Notes under the pieces: generated by a model
What the model saw: only the letters and a program-made list of their open reading frames with translations
The model's database searches: none
Told to the model about the DNA's origin: nothing
Shown: positions 8,248 to 17,381 of the stretch, in pieces
Numbering within the stretch: the first letter of the stretch is position 1
Layout of the letters: each line of letters begins with the position of its first letter
Program-made: the position numbers and the translations under genes
NCBI GenBank assembly: GCA_964491265.1
Contig: CAZBFP010000009.1
Coordinates: 68,945 to 132,944 of the forward strand
DNA length: 64,000 nt
Direction: 5' to 3'
Source: JBBAGC01 sp964491265
Lineage (GTDB): Bacteria > Spirochaetota > UBA4802 > UBA5550

Positions 8248-8267
8248 AGTTGCATTTTTTTGCAACT
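8248..8267. promoter_or_regulatory. Inverted repeat, possible operator between divergent genes
   Basis: A perfect inverted repeat AGTTGCA-N6-TGCAACT with a T-only spacer lies in the 194-bp gap between the sigma operon (minus) and the hemolysin III gene (plus). It is about 68 bp before the sigma operon start and about 108 bp before the other. The symmetry suggests a dimeric repressor or activator site. It could also fold as a hairpin with a T6 loop. Confidence 0.4.
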
Positions 8268-8374
8268 ATTAATATCCTCCCTCTGTTTATTATAGAAACC
8301 GCTAAGCTCTTTCCCCGACTGATAGTGCAGATAACCGGGAAAATTGTGTAATTTAAAAATCTCAGGAGAAAATT

Positions 8375-9025
8375 ATGGTATTGTTAAAAGAGGAAAAAGT
8401 TTCAGCATATACACATGGAGCACTCATCCCTGTTATGGCAGCGGGAACAATTGTGCTTATGATATTGGCAGGGAGAAATTTATCACTACAGATAGTTTCC
8501 CTGGTTTACGGACTCTCGGCAATAGCTCTATTTACCGCAAGTTTTCTTTATCATTCAAGGAAACGCTACCCTGATGAAAAATCGATTTGGCGACGGCTCG
8601 ATCATTCAGCAATATATATTCTTATAGCAGGGACATATACACCAATGTGTTTTCTCTATCTTGATGGATGGATGATGAAGGGGATCTTAATTGCACAGTG
8701 GTCTCTTGTTCTTACCGGAATTTTTATCAGTTTTCTTTCAAATGCGCCCAGAGTATTAACAACAGGAATTTATCTTTTGATGGGGTGGGTTGTGGTTATT
8801 CCATTTAAAGCCCTTATTGAAGCTATGCCTCCTGCAATCATAGTACTCCTTGTAGCAGGGGGGCTGTCATACACACTGGGAGCCGTAATATATGCCTTAA
8901 AAAAACCGAATCCCCTCCCACCCTATATGGGATTTCATGAAATCTTTCATATCTTTGTCATGGCAGGGGCGGGATTTCATCTTGCAATGATAATCACAGG
9001 GGTTGGGACCTACATACAGTCCTGA
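8375..9025 (+). CDS. Hemolysin III family (PAQR/TrhA-like) membrane protein
   Basis: Protein of 216 residues with seven predicted membrane helices. The PAQR metal-site signature is complete: S56 and H60 in ASFLYHS, D76-H77 in RRLDHSAIY, and H188, H192 and H202 in GFHEIFHIFVMAGAGFH. In PAQR proteins these bind zinc on the cytosolic side of the bundle. Bacterial members affect membrane fluidity homeostasis; the old name hemolysin III does not imply toxicity. ATG 8375 has AGGAG 8 bp upstream. It is a single gene, followed by repeat-rich intergenic DNA. Confidence 0.9.
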   Translation: MVLLKEEKVSAYTHGALIPVMAAGTIVLMILAGRNLSLQIVSLVYGLSAIALFTASFLYHSRKRYPDEKSIWRRLDHSAIYILIAGTYTPMCFLYLDGWMMKGILIAQWSLVLTGIFISFLSNAPRVLTTGIYLLMGWVVVIPFKALIEAMPPAIIVLLVAGGLSYTLGAVIYALKKPNPLPPYMGFHEIFHIFVMAGAGFHLAMIITGVGTYIQS

Positions 9026-9067
9026 TGTAATTCACTGACTATCAGTAATTACACCTCTTTACTGCGA

Positions 9068-9226
9068 GGCTGTCTAAAAAGTATTTTTATTGTCATACCG
9101 GCTGTAGCGAAGCGAAATGCCGGTATCTCATACACCTGATTCTATCAGGAGATTCCGGTATTTGCACAAACTGAAGTTGCAAAACCGGAATGACAAATTC
9201 ATTAAAATCCGACTTTTGGGACAGCC
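9068..9226. repeat. 160-bp dispersed repeat with terminal inverted repeats, copy 1
   Basis: The ends GGCTGTCTAAAAAGT and (reverse complement) GGCTGTCCCAAAAGT form terminal inverted repeats. Inside are two nested hairpins: ACCGG...CCGGT, and ATTCCGGTATTTGCA...TTGCAAAACCGGAAT. A closely similar copy lies at 15909-16070. There is no coding capacity, so it is MITE-like in structure. Confidence 0.8.
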
Positions 9227-9324
9227 CCGTTTAACATAATCAGACCTATCAGAAAAAATCTTCATCCACCCCTTTATTCACTTGATCAATAATAATCATT
9301 TTTTTAAACTGAACATGTATTAAT

Positions 9325-9430
9325 TAATATTGGAATAGTTATAGAAATGATAAAAAGTAAATTATGAGAGTGAGAATAAATAACAGGTGCCCCCTTTGGG
9401 GGACAGGGGGCAAAGCGAAGAATTTCACCC
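9325..9430. repeat. Degenerate partial copy of the 300-bp MITE-like element
   Basis: The segment from GGAATAGTTAT through TAACAGGTGCCCCC to ACAGGGGGCAAAGCGAAG resembles the right half of the element at 59336-59640. It has the same order of a core fragment, then the 24-bp GTGCCCCCTTTGGGGG-type inverted repeat (9387-9410), then the right arm. The left half is missing. Together with the 160-bp repeat this fills most of the 512-bp gap between hemolysin III and the HD gene. Confidence 0.6.
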
Positions 9431-9538
9431 GGCCTATCCCGGTAGAAATTTCCTATAGCTATTACTGAGTAAAAATTATACCGTTACCATAAAAATAGAA
9501 TCTAAAATTAAATTGAATTATTAAAGGCGGACCCGCAC

Positions 9539-10099
9539 ATGTCAATATCCAGAGATGAATCTATTAATCTGCTGAATGAATACGTTAAGAATGACCGGAT
9601 GATTGCCCATTGTCTCGCATCAGAGGCTGTAATGAAAGCCCTTGCCGTACACCTGGGGGAGGATCCTCACAAGTGGGGTACAGCCGGACTCCTCCATGAT
9701 ATTGACGTGGAATTAACAGCCGGGGATATGAAGCTTCACGGGAAAAAGGCAGTAGAAATACTTAACGAAAAAGGGGTCGAACCCGATATTATTGATGCCA
9801 TCTTGATGCATAATGAAGAAGCATCAGGGATTGAGCGGAGTGAAAATTTCCAGCACGCCCTTGCAGCAAGTGAAACAATCACAGGACTCATATTTGCAAC
9901 AGCCATGGTTTATCCTGATAAAAAGCTCTCAAGTGTAAAAGCAAAATCGATAACAAAGAGGATGAAGGAGAAGGCATTTGCCGCTTCTGTGAGACGGGAA
10001 AATATTCTTGAGTGTGAAAAAATCGGAATCCCCCTTAACGAATTTGCCGAGATCTCCCTTAAAGCGCTTCAGGAGATCAGTGATGAACTGGGATTCTAG
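9539..10099 (+). CDS. HD-domain phosphohydrolase-like protein
   Basis: Protein of 186 residues with an HD domain. The metal ligands H24 (MIAHCLASEA), H53-D54 (GLLHDID), and H68 or H91 (AILMHNEEA) are in family order. Related proteins annotated as HDIG or tRNA-nucleotidyltransferase-like hydrolases act on nucleotides or phosphodiesters; the substrate here is unknown. Length is normal for a single-domain member. It precedes the large FAD/Fe-S oxidoreductase gene by 58 bp in the same direction, so they could share a transcript, though no functional link is evident. Confidence 0.75.
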   Translation: MSISRDESINLLNEYVKNDRMIAHCLASEAVMKALAVHLGEDPHKWGTAGLLHDIDVELTAGDMKLHGKKAVEILNEKGVEPDIIDAILMHNEEASGIERSENFQHALAASETITGLIFATAMVYPDKKLSSVKAKSITKRMKEKAFAASVRRENILECEKIGIPLNEFAEISLKALQEISDELGF

Positions 10100-10157
10100 C
10101 TGCATACCATCTGTATAATGATGAAGATATTTATCCAGGGAAGACAGAGAAAAATAT

Positions 10158-13100
10158 ATGAAAAAAATTTTTGAATACAGGGAAATACCCTATAACTATA
10201 CATCCTTTTCCGACAAGGAGATAATACTGAGGTATTTTGATTCGGAAATCTGGGAGCTTCTTGATGGTCTCAGTACCCGGAGGATTACAGGGAGAACTGC
10301 ACGCCTCATCTTTGAAATAATAGGCGACATTTTTATTATAGACCGTAACCCCTATATTTTCAATGACTACCTTGAAGATCAGAAAAAACAGAAGAGGTTA
10401 AAGAAACTTCACCAGATACGCTTCGATTCCATTATAAATAAAACATCAAATGAACAGATAGTTGAATTTATAAAAAAATTCCGGAAAATTGACTCCGCCT
10501 TTTTTGACAGATTCAAAACAGAGAAAAAAAGGCGTTCAAAAATATTAAGAACCTTAAGCAGTATAACAGCGAAGGATAATATTTTTTTCACCGCCTTTGA
10601 AAAAGTATCCCATGTAACTGATGCAACAGACTGGCGGGTTGAATATCCGGAAGTTGTAGTATATCCGGACAAGCCTGCTGAAATACTGAAACTGATAAAA
10701 GCTGCAAAATCTCTGGGCCTGAAAATTATACCCAGGGGCGGAGGAACTGGTCTTACAGGTGGGGTAATTCCTGTTGTTCCCCGGACAATGATTATAAATA
10801 CTGAGAAACTGAGAATAATTGAAGAGATAAAGTTTGAACATATAAACGGGAAAAACATCCCTTACATAGAAACTGAGGCTGGTGTTATAACAGATGTAGT
10901 AACAGAATACTGTCATAAAAGGGGATATATTTTTGCCACTGATCCCACCTCAGGCTGGGCTTCCACAATCGGAGGGAACATTGCTGAAAACGCAGGCGGG
11001 AAAAAATGTGTAATGTGGGGAACAGCAATAGACAATATCCTTTCATTCCGCATAGTAAATCATGAAGGGAATGTATATGAAATAAGGAGAAAGGATCACC
11101 CCCACAGAAAAATAGAAGAGAGTGATGAAGTTGTTTTTGAAATATATCTTATAACAAAAAGAAAAGGGGAGAAGTTTATAAAATCGATCACCCTCAGCGG
11201 ACTTGATATCAGGAAAAAAGGGGTTGGAAAGGATATTACAAACAAGGCGCTTAACGGGGTTCCCGGTATACAGAAAGAGGGTGGAGATGGAATAATCATA
11301 TCTGCAAAATTTGTCCTTTATAAACCGTTTACTTATAAAAAAACCATCTGTCTTGAATTTTTCGGTACAAATCTGGTAAACGCATCAAAAGCGATTGTTG
11401 AAATAAAAAATCAGTTTTCATCCAACAGCAGAGTATATCTTACAGCCCTTGAGCATTTTGATGACAAATATGTTAAAGCAATTAATTATAGAAATAAGTC
11501 GGAGAGGATTGAACTACCCAAGGCAGTCCTTCTTATAGATGTTGAGAGTGACGATGCTGATGAACTGCAGGGATCATCTGCAGCCATACTCGATCTTGTA
11601 AAGCTTTATAACACAGAAGGGTTTATAGCAGATACAGATGAGAGGTGCGAGCTTTTCTGGAAGGACAGAAAAAACCTGGGCGCAATTTCCCGCCATACTA
11701 ACGCTTTTAAGCTTAATGAGGATATAGTAATCCCTGTGGAATCACTCCCCGATTTTGCAGATTTTATTGACAGGCTCAATCTTCAGAAGGAACTTGAAAA
11801 CAACAATTCACTTATAGATGATATTGCTGCTTACTGCGAAAAAATTAAAGACACCGATGATCAGTTTTATGAAACAAGACTCGCTTCATACATTGAAGCA
11901 ATAAATCAGGTTCAGGGAAGATACAGGGAATTTATTGATAACCTTGATAAGAAGGTTTCTGAAATTCCATCCCTGAAAAAGCACCCCTCATCAGATAAAA
12001 AACTTTTTGAAATGCTCCGCGATGGTGATATTTATTACAGTGTAAATGACGAGATAATTGACCGTTTTAGAAAGATATTTCACGGCTACAATGAAATTAT
12101 TGAAAAGTTTGATGAACTTACCGAATCGAGGCAGAGCAGAAAACTTATAATAGCAACGCATATGCATGCGGGTGATGGTAATATCCATGTTAATATCCCT
12201 GTTCATTCAAATGACTACAAAATGATGCAGGAAGCTGATGAAATAGCCGGGATAATAATGGAGCAGACCACCAGGACCTTTAAAGGGGTAATTTCCGGCG
12301 AGCATGGTATAGGACTTACAAAGCTTAAGTATATTGACCAGAAAGTTCTTGATGATTATGCTGGATACAAAAAAGAGGCGGACCCTGAGGATATATTCAA
12401 CCCCGGGAAGCTGCGGCACGACTTTCCCCACAGTTCCGTGTACACTCCATCCCTTAACCTGCTGGCACTTGAAGCATTTATACTCGAAGTAGCGGATATG
12501 AAAGATCTGACAAAATCTATCTCAGCATGCGTCAGATGCGGCAAGTGCAAGGAGGTATGCAATACACACTATCCTTCAGCAACCATGTTCTACAGCCCGA
12601 GGAACAAAATTCTGGGCGTAACACTTATTACTGAAGCTGTATTATATGAAGCACAGACAACCCATAATCTCAGTTTCAGAAATTTCAGGATGCTTCGGGA
12701 TATTTCAGATCACTGCACAATGTGTCATAACTGCTATACCCCCTGTCCGGTGGATATAGATTTTGCCCAGGTTTCTCTTTCAATAAGGAATCTTCTGAAA
12801 GAAAGGAAAAGATCGGAAACAAAATTCGTTACTGCATTTGTACTCTTTTATCTTAAAAGAAAGGGCTACCATTTTAATAAAATTTTCAGAATTCTGCTTC
12901 TCAACTGGGGCTACTCAATGCAGCGCTTCGGATACATGGTTAACAGGCCTTTTAACCGGATAACATCAAAAATTGCCCCTAAAATAAGCGCCATGCTCCA
13001 GGCAAAACTCCCCAGATCAGGGCAGCCTACACTTCGGGAATATCTGGGACTTAAAGGGAGCAACACCTTCTTCGCTTTTCATAATCCGGAAAAGGAGATT

Positions 13101-13871
13101 ACTAAAAGCGTGGTATATTTCCCCGGATGCGGCTCAGAGAGAATGTTCCCGGAAATCAGTATTGCAACAGTGGCTCTCATGTATAATGCCGGAGTTCGGG
13201 TAATTATACCCCCTGAATATCTCTGCTGCGGCTACCCGCTTCTGGCAAATGGGAGACAGCAGGAGGCAGACACTAAAAGCTATGAAAACCGGGTTCTTTT
13301 CCATAGAATATCTGATATAATAAGCTACATGGATATAAAGGATGTGCTTGTATCGTGCGGAACTTGCTATGAAATGCTGGACAAGTACAAAATCGACAAT
13401 ATGTTCTCCGATTCACATATAATAGATGTTAATGAATTTATAGCAAAACACGATTTATATAAAAAAATAAATATGGAAAAAATCTATTATCACGATCCCT
13501 GCCACTCTCCATTAAAGGGGATCGGGGTAAACAGAACATTCGATTCAATCTTGGGGCGTCAGCCTGTATCAATCCCCAACTGCTGCGGAGAAGGTGGGAC
13601 AATGTCCCTTTCAACCCCGGATATTTCAAATTCATTAAGGGGGCGGAAATCCTTCAATATTGCGTCACACTTCAAGAAGAAGGAGAATCTTACTGTAATT
13701 ACAACCTGCCCAAGCTGTGTTCAGGGCCTTTCGAAAATCAGTGACCGCATGTCAGTAACAGGCAAATCTATGGTAGTTTTTATAGCTGAATCTTTTCTCG
13801 GCAAAAACTGGAAAAAAGAATTTCTTGCAGATGTTATCAAAAAAGATGGGATTGAAAGAATAATTCTTTAA
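10158..13871 (+). CDS. FAD-linked oxidase / 4Fe-4S / CCG-domain fusion oxidoreductase (DUF3683 type)
   Basis: A 1237-residue fusion. Residues 1-100 resemble the DUF3683 N-terminal domain. A PCMH-type FAD-binding domain follows, with PRGGGTGLTGG near residue 191, then a GlcD/D-lactate-dehydrogenase-type C-terminal cap ending in HMHAGDGNIHVNIP and SGEHGIGLTK. Two ferredoxin-type clusters follow: CVRCGKCKEVC near 790, and CTMCHNCYTPCP near 852. Two CCG (heterodisulfide-reductase-like) domains complete it, with CCGYP near 1022 and CCGEGG near 1141. Such fusions oxidise a 2-hydroxy acid (D-lactate, glycolate or 2-hydroxyglutarate) and pass electrons to the quinone pool or an acceptor protein. No signal peptide or membrane helix is seen, so it is probably cytoplasmic or membrane-associated. 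The substrate is not determinable. Confidence 0.85.
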   Translation: MKKIFEYREIPYNYTSFSDKEIILRYFDSEIWELLDGLSTRRITGRTARLIFEIIGDIFIIDRNPYIFNDYLEDQKKQKRLKKLHQIRFDSIINKTSNEQIVEFIKKFRKIDSAFFDRFKTEKKRRSKILRTLSSITAKDNIFFTAFEKVSHVTDATDWRVEYPEVVVYPDKPAEILKLIKAAKSLGLKIIPRGGGTGLTGGVIPVVPRTMIINTEKLRIIEEIKFEHINGKNIPYIETEAGVITDVVTEYCHKRGYIFATDPTSGWASTIGGNIAENAGGKKCVMWGTAIDNILSFRIVNHEGNVYEIRRKDHPHRKIEESDEVVFEIYLITKRKGEKFIKSITLSGLDIRKKGVGKDITNKALNGVPGIQKEGGDGIIISAKFVLYKPFTYKKTICLEFFGTNLVNASKAIVEIKNQFSSNSRVYLTALEHFDDKYVKAINYRNKSERIELPKAVLLIDVESDDADELQGSSAAILDLVKLYNTEGFIADTDERCELFWKDRKNLGAISRHTNAFKLNEDIVIPVESLPDFADFIDRLNLQKELENNNSLIDDIAAYCEKIKDTDDQFYETRLASYIEAINQVQGRYREFIDNLDKKVSEIPSLKKHPSSDKKLFEMLRDGDIYYSVNDEIIDRFRKIFHGYNEIIEKFDELTESRQSRKLIIATHMHAGDGNIHVNIPVHSNDYKMMQEADEIAGIIMEQTTRTFKGVISGEHGIGLTKLKYIDQKVLDDYAGYKKEADPEDIFNPGKLRHDFPHSSVYTPSLNLLALEAFILEVADMKDLTKSISACVRCGKCKEVCNTHYPSATMFYSPRNKILGVTLITEAVLYEAQTTHNLSFRNFRMLRDISDHCTMCHNCYTPCPVDIDFAQVSLSIRNLLKERKRSETKFVTAFVLFYLKRKGYHFNKIFRILLLNWGYSMQRFGYMVNRPFNRITSKIAPKISAMLQAKLPRSGQPTLREYLGLKGSNTFFAFHNPEKEITKSVVYFPGCGSERMFPEISIATVALMYNAGVRVIIPPEYLCCGYPLLANGRQQEADTKSYENRVLFHRISDIISYMDIKDVLVSCGTCYEMLDKYKIDNMFSDSHIIDVNEFIAKHDLYKKINMEKIYYHDPCHSPLKGIGVNRTFDSILGRQPVSIPNCCGEGGTMSLSTPDISNSLRGRKSFNIASHFKKKENLTVITTCPSCVQGLSKISDRMSVTGKSMVVFIAESFLGKNWKKEFLADVIKKDGIERIIL

Positions 13872-13922
13872 AAAACTATCTTCTTTGTCGAAAATAGAAG
13901 AAATACTTCCCGCTCAAAGGAA

Positions 13923-14537
13923 ATGAAAATGAAGCGTATTCTGATATTTTTGATTGCATTACTACCGGTTCTCCTCTTTGCACAGGATCAGGAGAATATA
14001 AAAAATGATCCGCTCAAAATGCCTGTGCTCTCAATTTCAACTGACAGGTTCAGGATGACAAACCTGAGCTTTAACAGAATGGTTCCCGGTGGTGACGAAG
14101 AGATTCTGGAAGTGGAATTCATGCTTCACAATCAGGCTGATGACCCACTAAAGCTCTATATCTTTATTATAGCCACATATGAAAGCCATTTTTTTACAAC
14201 ATCCAGCTTTCAGAGACCCTCTCTTGAGGACAGGGATGAAATAAAGGTATTTACCCCCTTTCCTGAAGATGTAAAAAATTTCCAGTATACATATAAAGAT
14301 GAAAAGGGGACAGAAAAAACCGGGTTTCTTAAATTCCCTAAAAATGTAAAAACAGGGATTAATCCGGGAACCGGTGAGGCTTATGAAATTTATGAAAAAT
14401 TAATATTCAGATCCTACCACCCTTTCAGGGATTTGAGAAAATACAATTTTTTTAATGAAATAACAATACTGATTTTTGATGAAAAAGAAGAGCTCATATA
14501 TAGAGATTTTTTCAAGGTCACAGGGCAGAGGAGATAA
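13923..14537 (+). CDS. Exported protein of unknown function
   Basis: Protein of 204 residues with an N-terminal signal peptide (KMKRILIFLIALLPVLLFA, cut before QDQEN) and no lipobox, so probably periplasmic. The mature part is beta-rich. It contains EILEVEFMLHNQADDPLKLY, which looks like a strand of an immunoglobulin-like sandwich. I do not recognise the family. ATG 13923 or the second ATG at 13929 could be used; AAAGGA favours the second. The 3' end overlaps the convergent deoxyribosyltransferase-like gene by 20 bp. Confidence 0.65.
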   Translation: MKMKRILIFLIALLPVLLFAQDQENIKNDPLKMPVLSISTDRFRMTNLSFNRMVPGGDEEILEVEFMLHNQADDPLKLYIFIIATYESHFFTTSSFQRPSLEDRDEIKVFTPFPEDVKNFQYTYKDEKGTEKTGFLKFPKNVKTGINPGTGEAYEIYEKLIFRSYHPFRDLRKYNFFNEITILIFDEKEELIYRDFFKVTGQRR

Positions 14538-15018
14538 AGAGCCTTGCTATCTCCTCTTTCATCTCCTTGAGTGACGAAATTATTCTTCCGCCGGATGAAA
14601 AAATAAAGTACTCCACCTGAAGATTTACAATACTCCCTTCATTATCCCCGGCATTGCGGAAATCACCCCTGTAGGCTGTTACAGGCTTTTTCAGGGCTGC
14701 TGCATACCCTATTTCAGAAGCAGTACCGCTATCCACGTCCACTCCGTCAAGTACTGCAAAAAGGCCGTCACAGTAATCTATCCCCCTTTTATTGTTTTCT
14801 GCAATAACAGTGTTAAGGTCCTTCCAGGCATTTTTTCTTTCCGTACTTTCGTTTATTGCAAGAATACTGTTTATCATAGAAACAGGTGTCAAAGACCATG
14901 GGTCTATTACATCAAGGCCTGCATCTTCAAAAACCGGAAGAATCCTTTCATATAGGAAAAGACGTCCTGCTTCAGAAAAACCGAGTGGTGAGGCTATATA
15001 AATTTTTTTCTTCATCAA
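14518..15018 (-). CDS. Nucleoside 2-deoxyribosyltransferase-like protein
   Basis: Protein of 166 residues in the nucleoside 2-deoxyribosyltransferase family. IYIASPLGFSEAGR forms the first strand and nucleotide loop. ERKNAWKDLNTVIAENNKRG, CDGLFAVLDG and DVDSGTASEIGYAAALKKP carry the family's Asp and catalytic Glu region. The enzymes exchange or hydrolyse the base of 2'-deoxynucleosides (or nucleotides) in salvage. The longer mid-section (YRGDFRNAGDNEG) is as in the family branch that includes hydrolases such as DNPH1. The start is ATG 15018 or the adjacent ATG 15015. Confidence 0.8.
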   Translation of the reverse strand: MMKKKIYIASPLGFSEAGRLFLYERILPVFEDAGLDVIDPWSLTPVSMINSILAINESTERKNAWKDLNTVIAENNKRGIDYCDGLFAVLDGVDVDSGTASEIGYAAALKKPVTAYRGDFRNAGDNEGSIVNLQVEYFIFSSGGRIISSLKEMKEEIARLFISSAL

Positions 15019-15237
15019 TCACTCCAGATTACAGCTCATTTTTATCTGCTGAATGCTCCATTTTACCATTTTATGAAAAAATATTGACTCAGGTAAATTA
15101 AAATATTTACATCAGAGGAAATTTCTGATTAACTGTAAAAATAGAATTACAGGAAAATTATGCAAGATGCCGATGATAATGATAGAATTACTCCTGTCAT
15201 ATTATGGCTAAAATATTGAATATCAGCGGAGTTTAAC

Positions 15238-15891
15238 ATGAAATACTCAATGGTAAGGCAGTTTTCAAATGCTGCAATTGACAATGCCTTCAGTTTTATT
15301 TTTAAAATAGTTGATTTCGGGAAATTGATGGTAGAAGTATTCTGGGCTTTTGTAGATATCTGGGCTGCCTTCTTCCTGATATTTATTAATATGTTCATGT
15401 ATATTTACTACTTTTTTCTTTTTATCATAGACAGGGGATCAGAGTCTGCTCCTCCTTCACCCCTTTCCGGCCGGCAGAAATTTCAGAAAAAATCGAAAAT
15501 ACCTGCTTTTTCAATTACATCAGGGCCAAATCCTGTACCTGCAATGTACAGGGTTACACAGAAAGCAGCCGGTTCAGCTAAAACTTTTACAGACACAGTT
15601 GATAAGGGTGCAACTGCAGCAGTTGAGACAGTACAGAAAGCCCTCCCAGCTCTTAAGCCTTCCGGCGGCGGTTCCAAAATCAATATAGTTAAATCAATTC
15701 TCGATTTTATTGTCGATTTCTTTAAAGCAATAAAGGATATTGTTGTAAAACCATTTATAATAATAGCTGATTTTCTTTCCGGAAGATTAAAACCGGTTAA
15801 AGAGAGTGAAGGTAAATCACCTGAGGTCGGGAAAACAAGCCTCATAGATGAATATATGAAAGAGTACGAAAAAAACAGGCGAAGAAGATAA
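15238..15891 (+). CDS. Membrane-anchored protein of unknown function
   Basis: Protein of 217 residues. Hydrophobic stretches at about 35-65 and 155-180, the first very rich in Phe and aromatic residues, suggest membrane association. They are separated by a Pro/Ser/Lys-rich and Ala/Thr-rich linker (residues 70-145). The second hydrophobic part (ILDFIVDFFKAIKDIVVKPF) looks amphipathic. The C-terminus is strongly basic (EKNRRRR). No family was recognised. GGAG 9 bp before ATG 15238 supports the start. It is a single gene followed by the second 160-bp repeat. Confidence 0.55.
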   Translation: MKYSMVRQFSNAAIDNAFSFIFKIVDFGKLMVEVFWAFVDIWAAFFLIFINMFMYIYYFFLFIIDRGSESAPPSPLSGRQKFQKKSKIPAFSITSGPNPVPAMYRVTQKAAGSAKTFTDTVDKGATAAVETVQKALPALKPSGGGSKINIVKSILDFIVDFFKAIKDIVVKPFIIIADFLSGRLKPVKESEGKSPEVGKTSLIDEYMKEYEKNRRRR

Positions 15892-15908
15892 GATAATATC
15901 TAATTTGT

Positions 15909-16070
15909 AGGGTTACCCAAAAAGTCAAATTTTCTGTCATACCGGCTGTAGCGAAGCGAAATGCCGGTATCTCTCAGGTCTGATTCAATCAGTAGATTCC
16001 GGTATTTGCACAAACTGAAGTTGCAAAACCGGAATGACAAATTCCTTTAAATCCGACTTTTAAGGCAGCC
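15909..16070. repeat. 160-bp dispersed repeat with terminal inverted repeats, copy 2
   Basis: Nearly identical to 9068-9226 through the core (ACCGGCTGTAGCGAAGCGAA, CCGGTATCTC, TTTGCACAAACTGAAG). The left terminus is more diverged. It lies between two convergent genes, 9 bp before the stop codon of purH, so it forms the 3' end of both transcripts. Confidence 0.8.
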
Positions 16071-16079
16071 TTTTTTATG

Positions 16080-17366
16080 CTAGTGTTTAAAAGCCCTTTC
16101 ACCAGTAAACATCATTGTTGCCATTGGATCAGCCTCATTACATGCCTGAATTGATTCAAAATCCCTGATAGAACCTCCAGGCTGAAGAATAGCGCTTATA
16201 CCATGATCAAGAATAGCATCAACACCATCCCTGAAGGGGAAAAATGCATCTGAAACAGCAACCGAGTCTTTAAGCCCCCCCATAGCCTCATCAGTCTCCT
16301 CATCAAGCTCAATAAGTTCAGACTCGTCACGATCACCATTATTAACTGCAAGTTCCAGTTCTTTGAATGGAATTCCGTGGCGGTCGAAACAGAGAAGATC
16401 CTGATATTTGGTATATGCCTTGAATATGGCAATCTCCGCTACACCTACCCTGTCCTGCTCACCTGTGCCTATTCCTATGGTTACCCCGTTTTTTACATAA
16501 ATCACTGAATTTGAAGTAACCCCCTGTTCAACAAACCAGCCAAATAGCATATCCTGAAGCTCCCTTTCTGTGGGGGCTCTTTTTATCTCATACTTTTCAC
16601 CTTTATATTCAGAAACAGCAGGGATAAAATCAGCAGCTGTTTTTATTCTGGTAACTGCAGATTGCTGTACAATAATACCGCCGTCAATAAGTGACTTAAA
16701 TTCAGGGAAAACCGACCTCTTCATCTCAGAAAGTTTGTCAATTCGTGGAATCTGGATAATCCTTAAATTTTTTCTTTTTTTTAATATTTCTAAAGCAGTG
16801 CCGTCATAATCGGGAGCTACAACTACTTCAAGGTACTGTCCTGCAATCAGTTCTGCAGTCTCCTTATCGCACTTCCGGTTCAATGCCACGCATCCGCCGA
16901 AAGCGGCAATTCTGTCAGCTCTGAATGCCTTGAAAAAAGCATCAGAGATTGTTCCGGCCATTGCAACTCCGCAGGGATTATTATGTTTAACTATTACAGC
17001 AGATGGCTTATCTGTCAGATATTTAAGTATGTTAAGGGAATTGTCAATATCTGTAAGATTTGTTTTTCCCGGATGTTTACCCGGCTGAATCATCATCTCT
17101 TCATCAATACCGCTAACAAGAGAATTCCCCGGCTCAATAAACCTGCATCCGCCCAGTACAATATTGCCGTTAACAAGCTCATACATAGCCGCCTCCTGTC
17201 CCGGATTTTCACCGTAGCGGAGACCCTTTTCTATGAATACGCCATCCTCTTCAATTTTCCATAGCCGCTTTCTGTAAACAAGTTTCTGGTCTCCGAAACT
17301 TATCGTCATATCATCAGGGAAATTATCATCCATCACTGTTTTATATGAACTTTTAAGATCTTTCAT
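16080..17366 (-). CDS. purH: AICAR formyltransferase (PurH C-terminal domain only)
   Basis: A 428-residue protein matching the formyltransferase part of PurH, which converts AICAR plus 10-formyl-THF to FAICAR in purine synthesis. Landmarks are RYGENPGQEAAMY, the catalytic Lys-His in VIVKHNNPCGVA, AFGGCVALNRKCDKETAEL, and SDAFFPFRDGVDAILDHGI near the C-terminus. Bifunctional PurH is about 515 residues with an N-terminal MGS-like IMP cyclohydrolase domain of about 190. Here that domain is missing: the protein begins about 50 residues before YGENPGQ. IMP cyclohydrolase must be encoded elsewhere or be replaced. It is the last gene of the amidase/HtrA operon, 15 bp after the preceding gene. Confidence 0.85.
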   Translation of the reverse strand: MKDLKSSYKTVMDDNFPDDMTISFGDQKLVYRKRLWKIEEDGVFIEKGLRYGENPGQEAAMYELVNGNIVLGGCRFIEPGNSLVSGIDEEMMIQPGKHPGKTNLTDIDNSLNILKYLTDKPSAVIVKHNNPCGVAMAGTISDAFFKAFRADRIAAFGGCVALNRKCDKETAELIAGQYLEVVVAPDYDGTALEILKKRKNLRIIQIPRIDKLSEMKRSVFPEFKSLIDGGIIVQQSAVTRIKTAADFIPAVSEYKGEKYEIKRAPTERELQDMLFGWFVEQGVTSNSVIYVKNGVTIGIGTGEQDRVGVAEIAIFKAYTKYQDLLCFDRHGIPFKELELAVNNGDRDESELIELDEETDEAMGGLKDSVAVSDAFFPFRDGVDAILDHGISAILQPGGSIRDFESIQACNEADPMATMMFTGERAFKH

Positions 17367-17381
17367 TTCTACACTCCGGTA

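Noticed and set aside
10554..10916. Long minus-strand frames opposite the FAD/Fe-S oxidoreductase gene
   Set aside because: They lie antisense inside a gene with clear motifs throughout and have no ribosome-binding site or recognisable domain.
15483..15845. 120-codon minus-strand frame opposite the membrane-anchored unknown gene
   Set aside because: The plus-strand frame has a ribosome-binding site and a basic C-terminus, while the minus-strand frame has no start signal.
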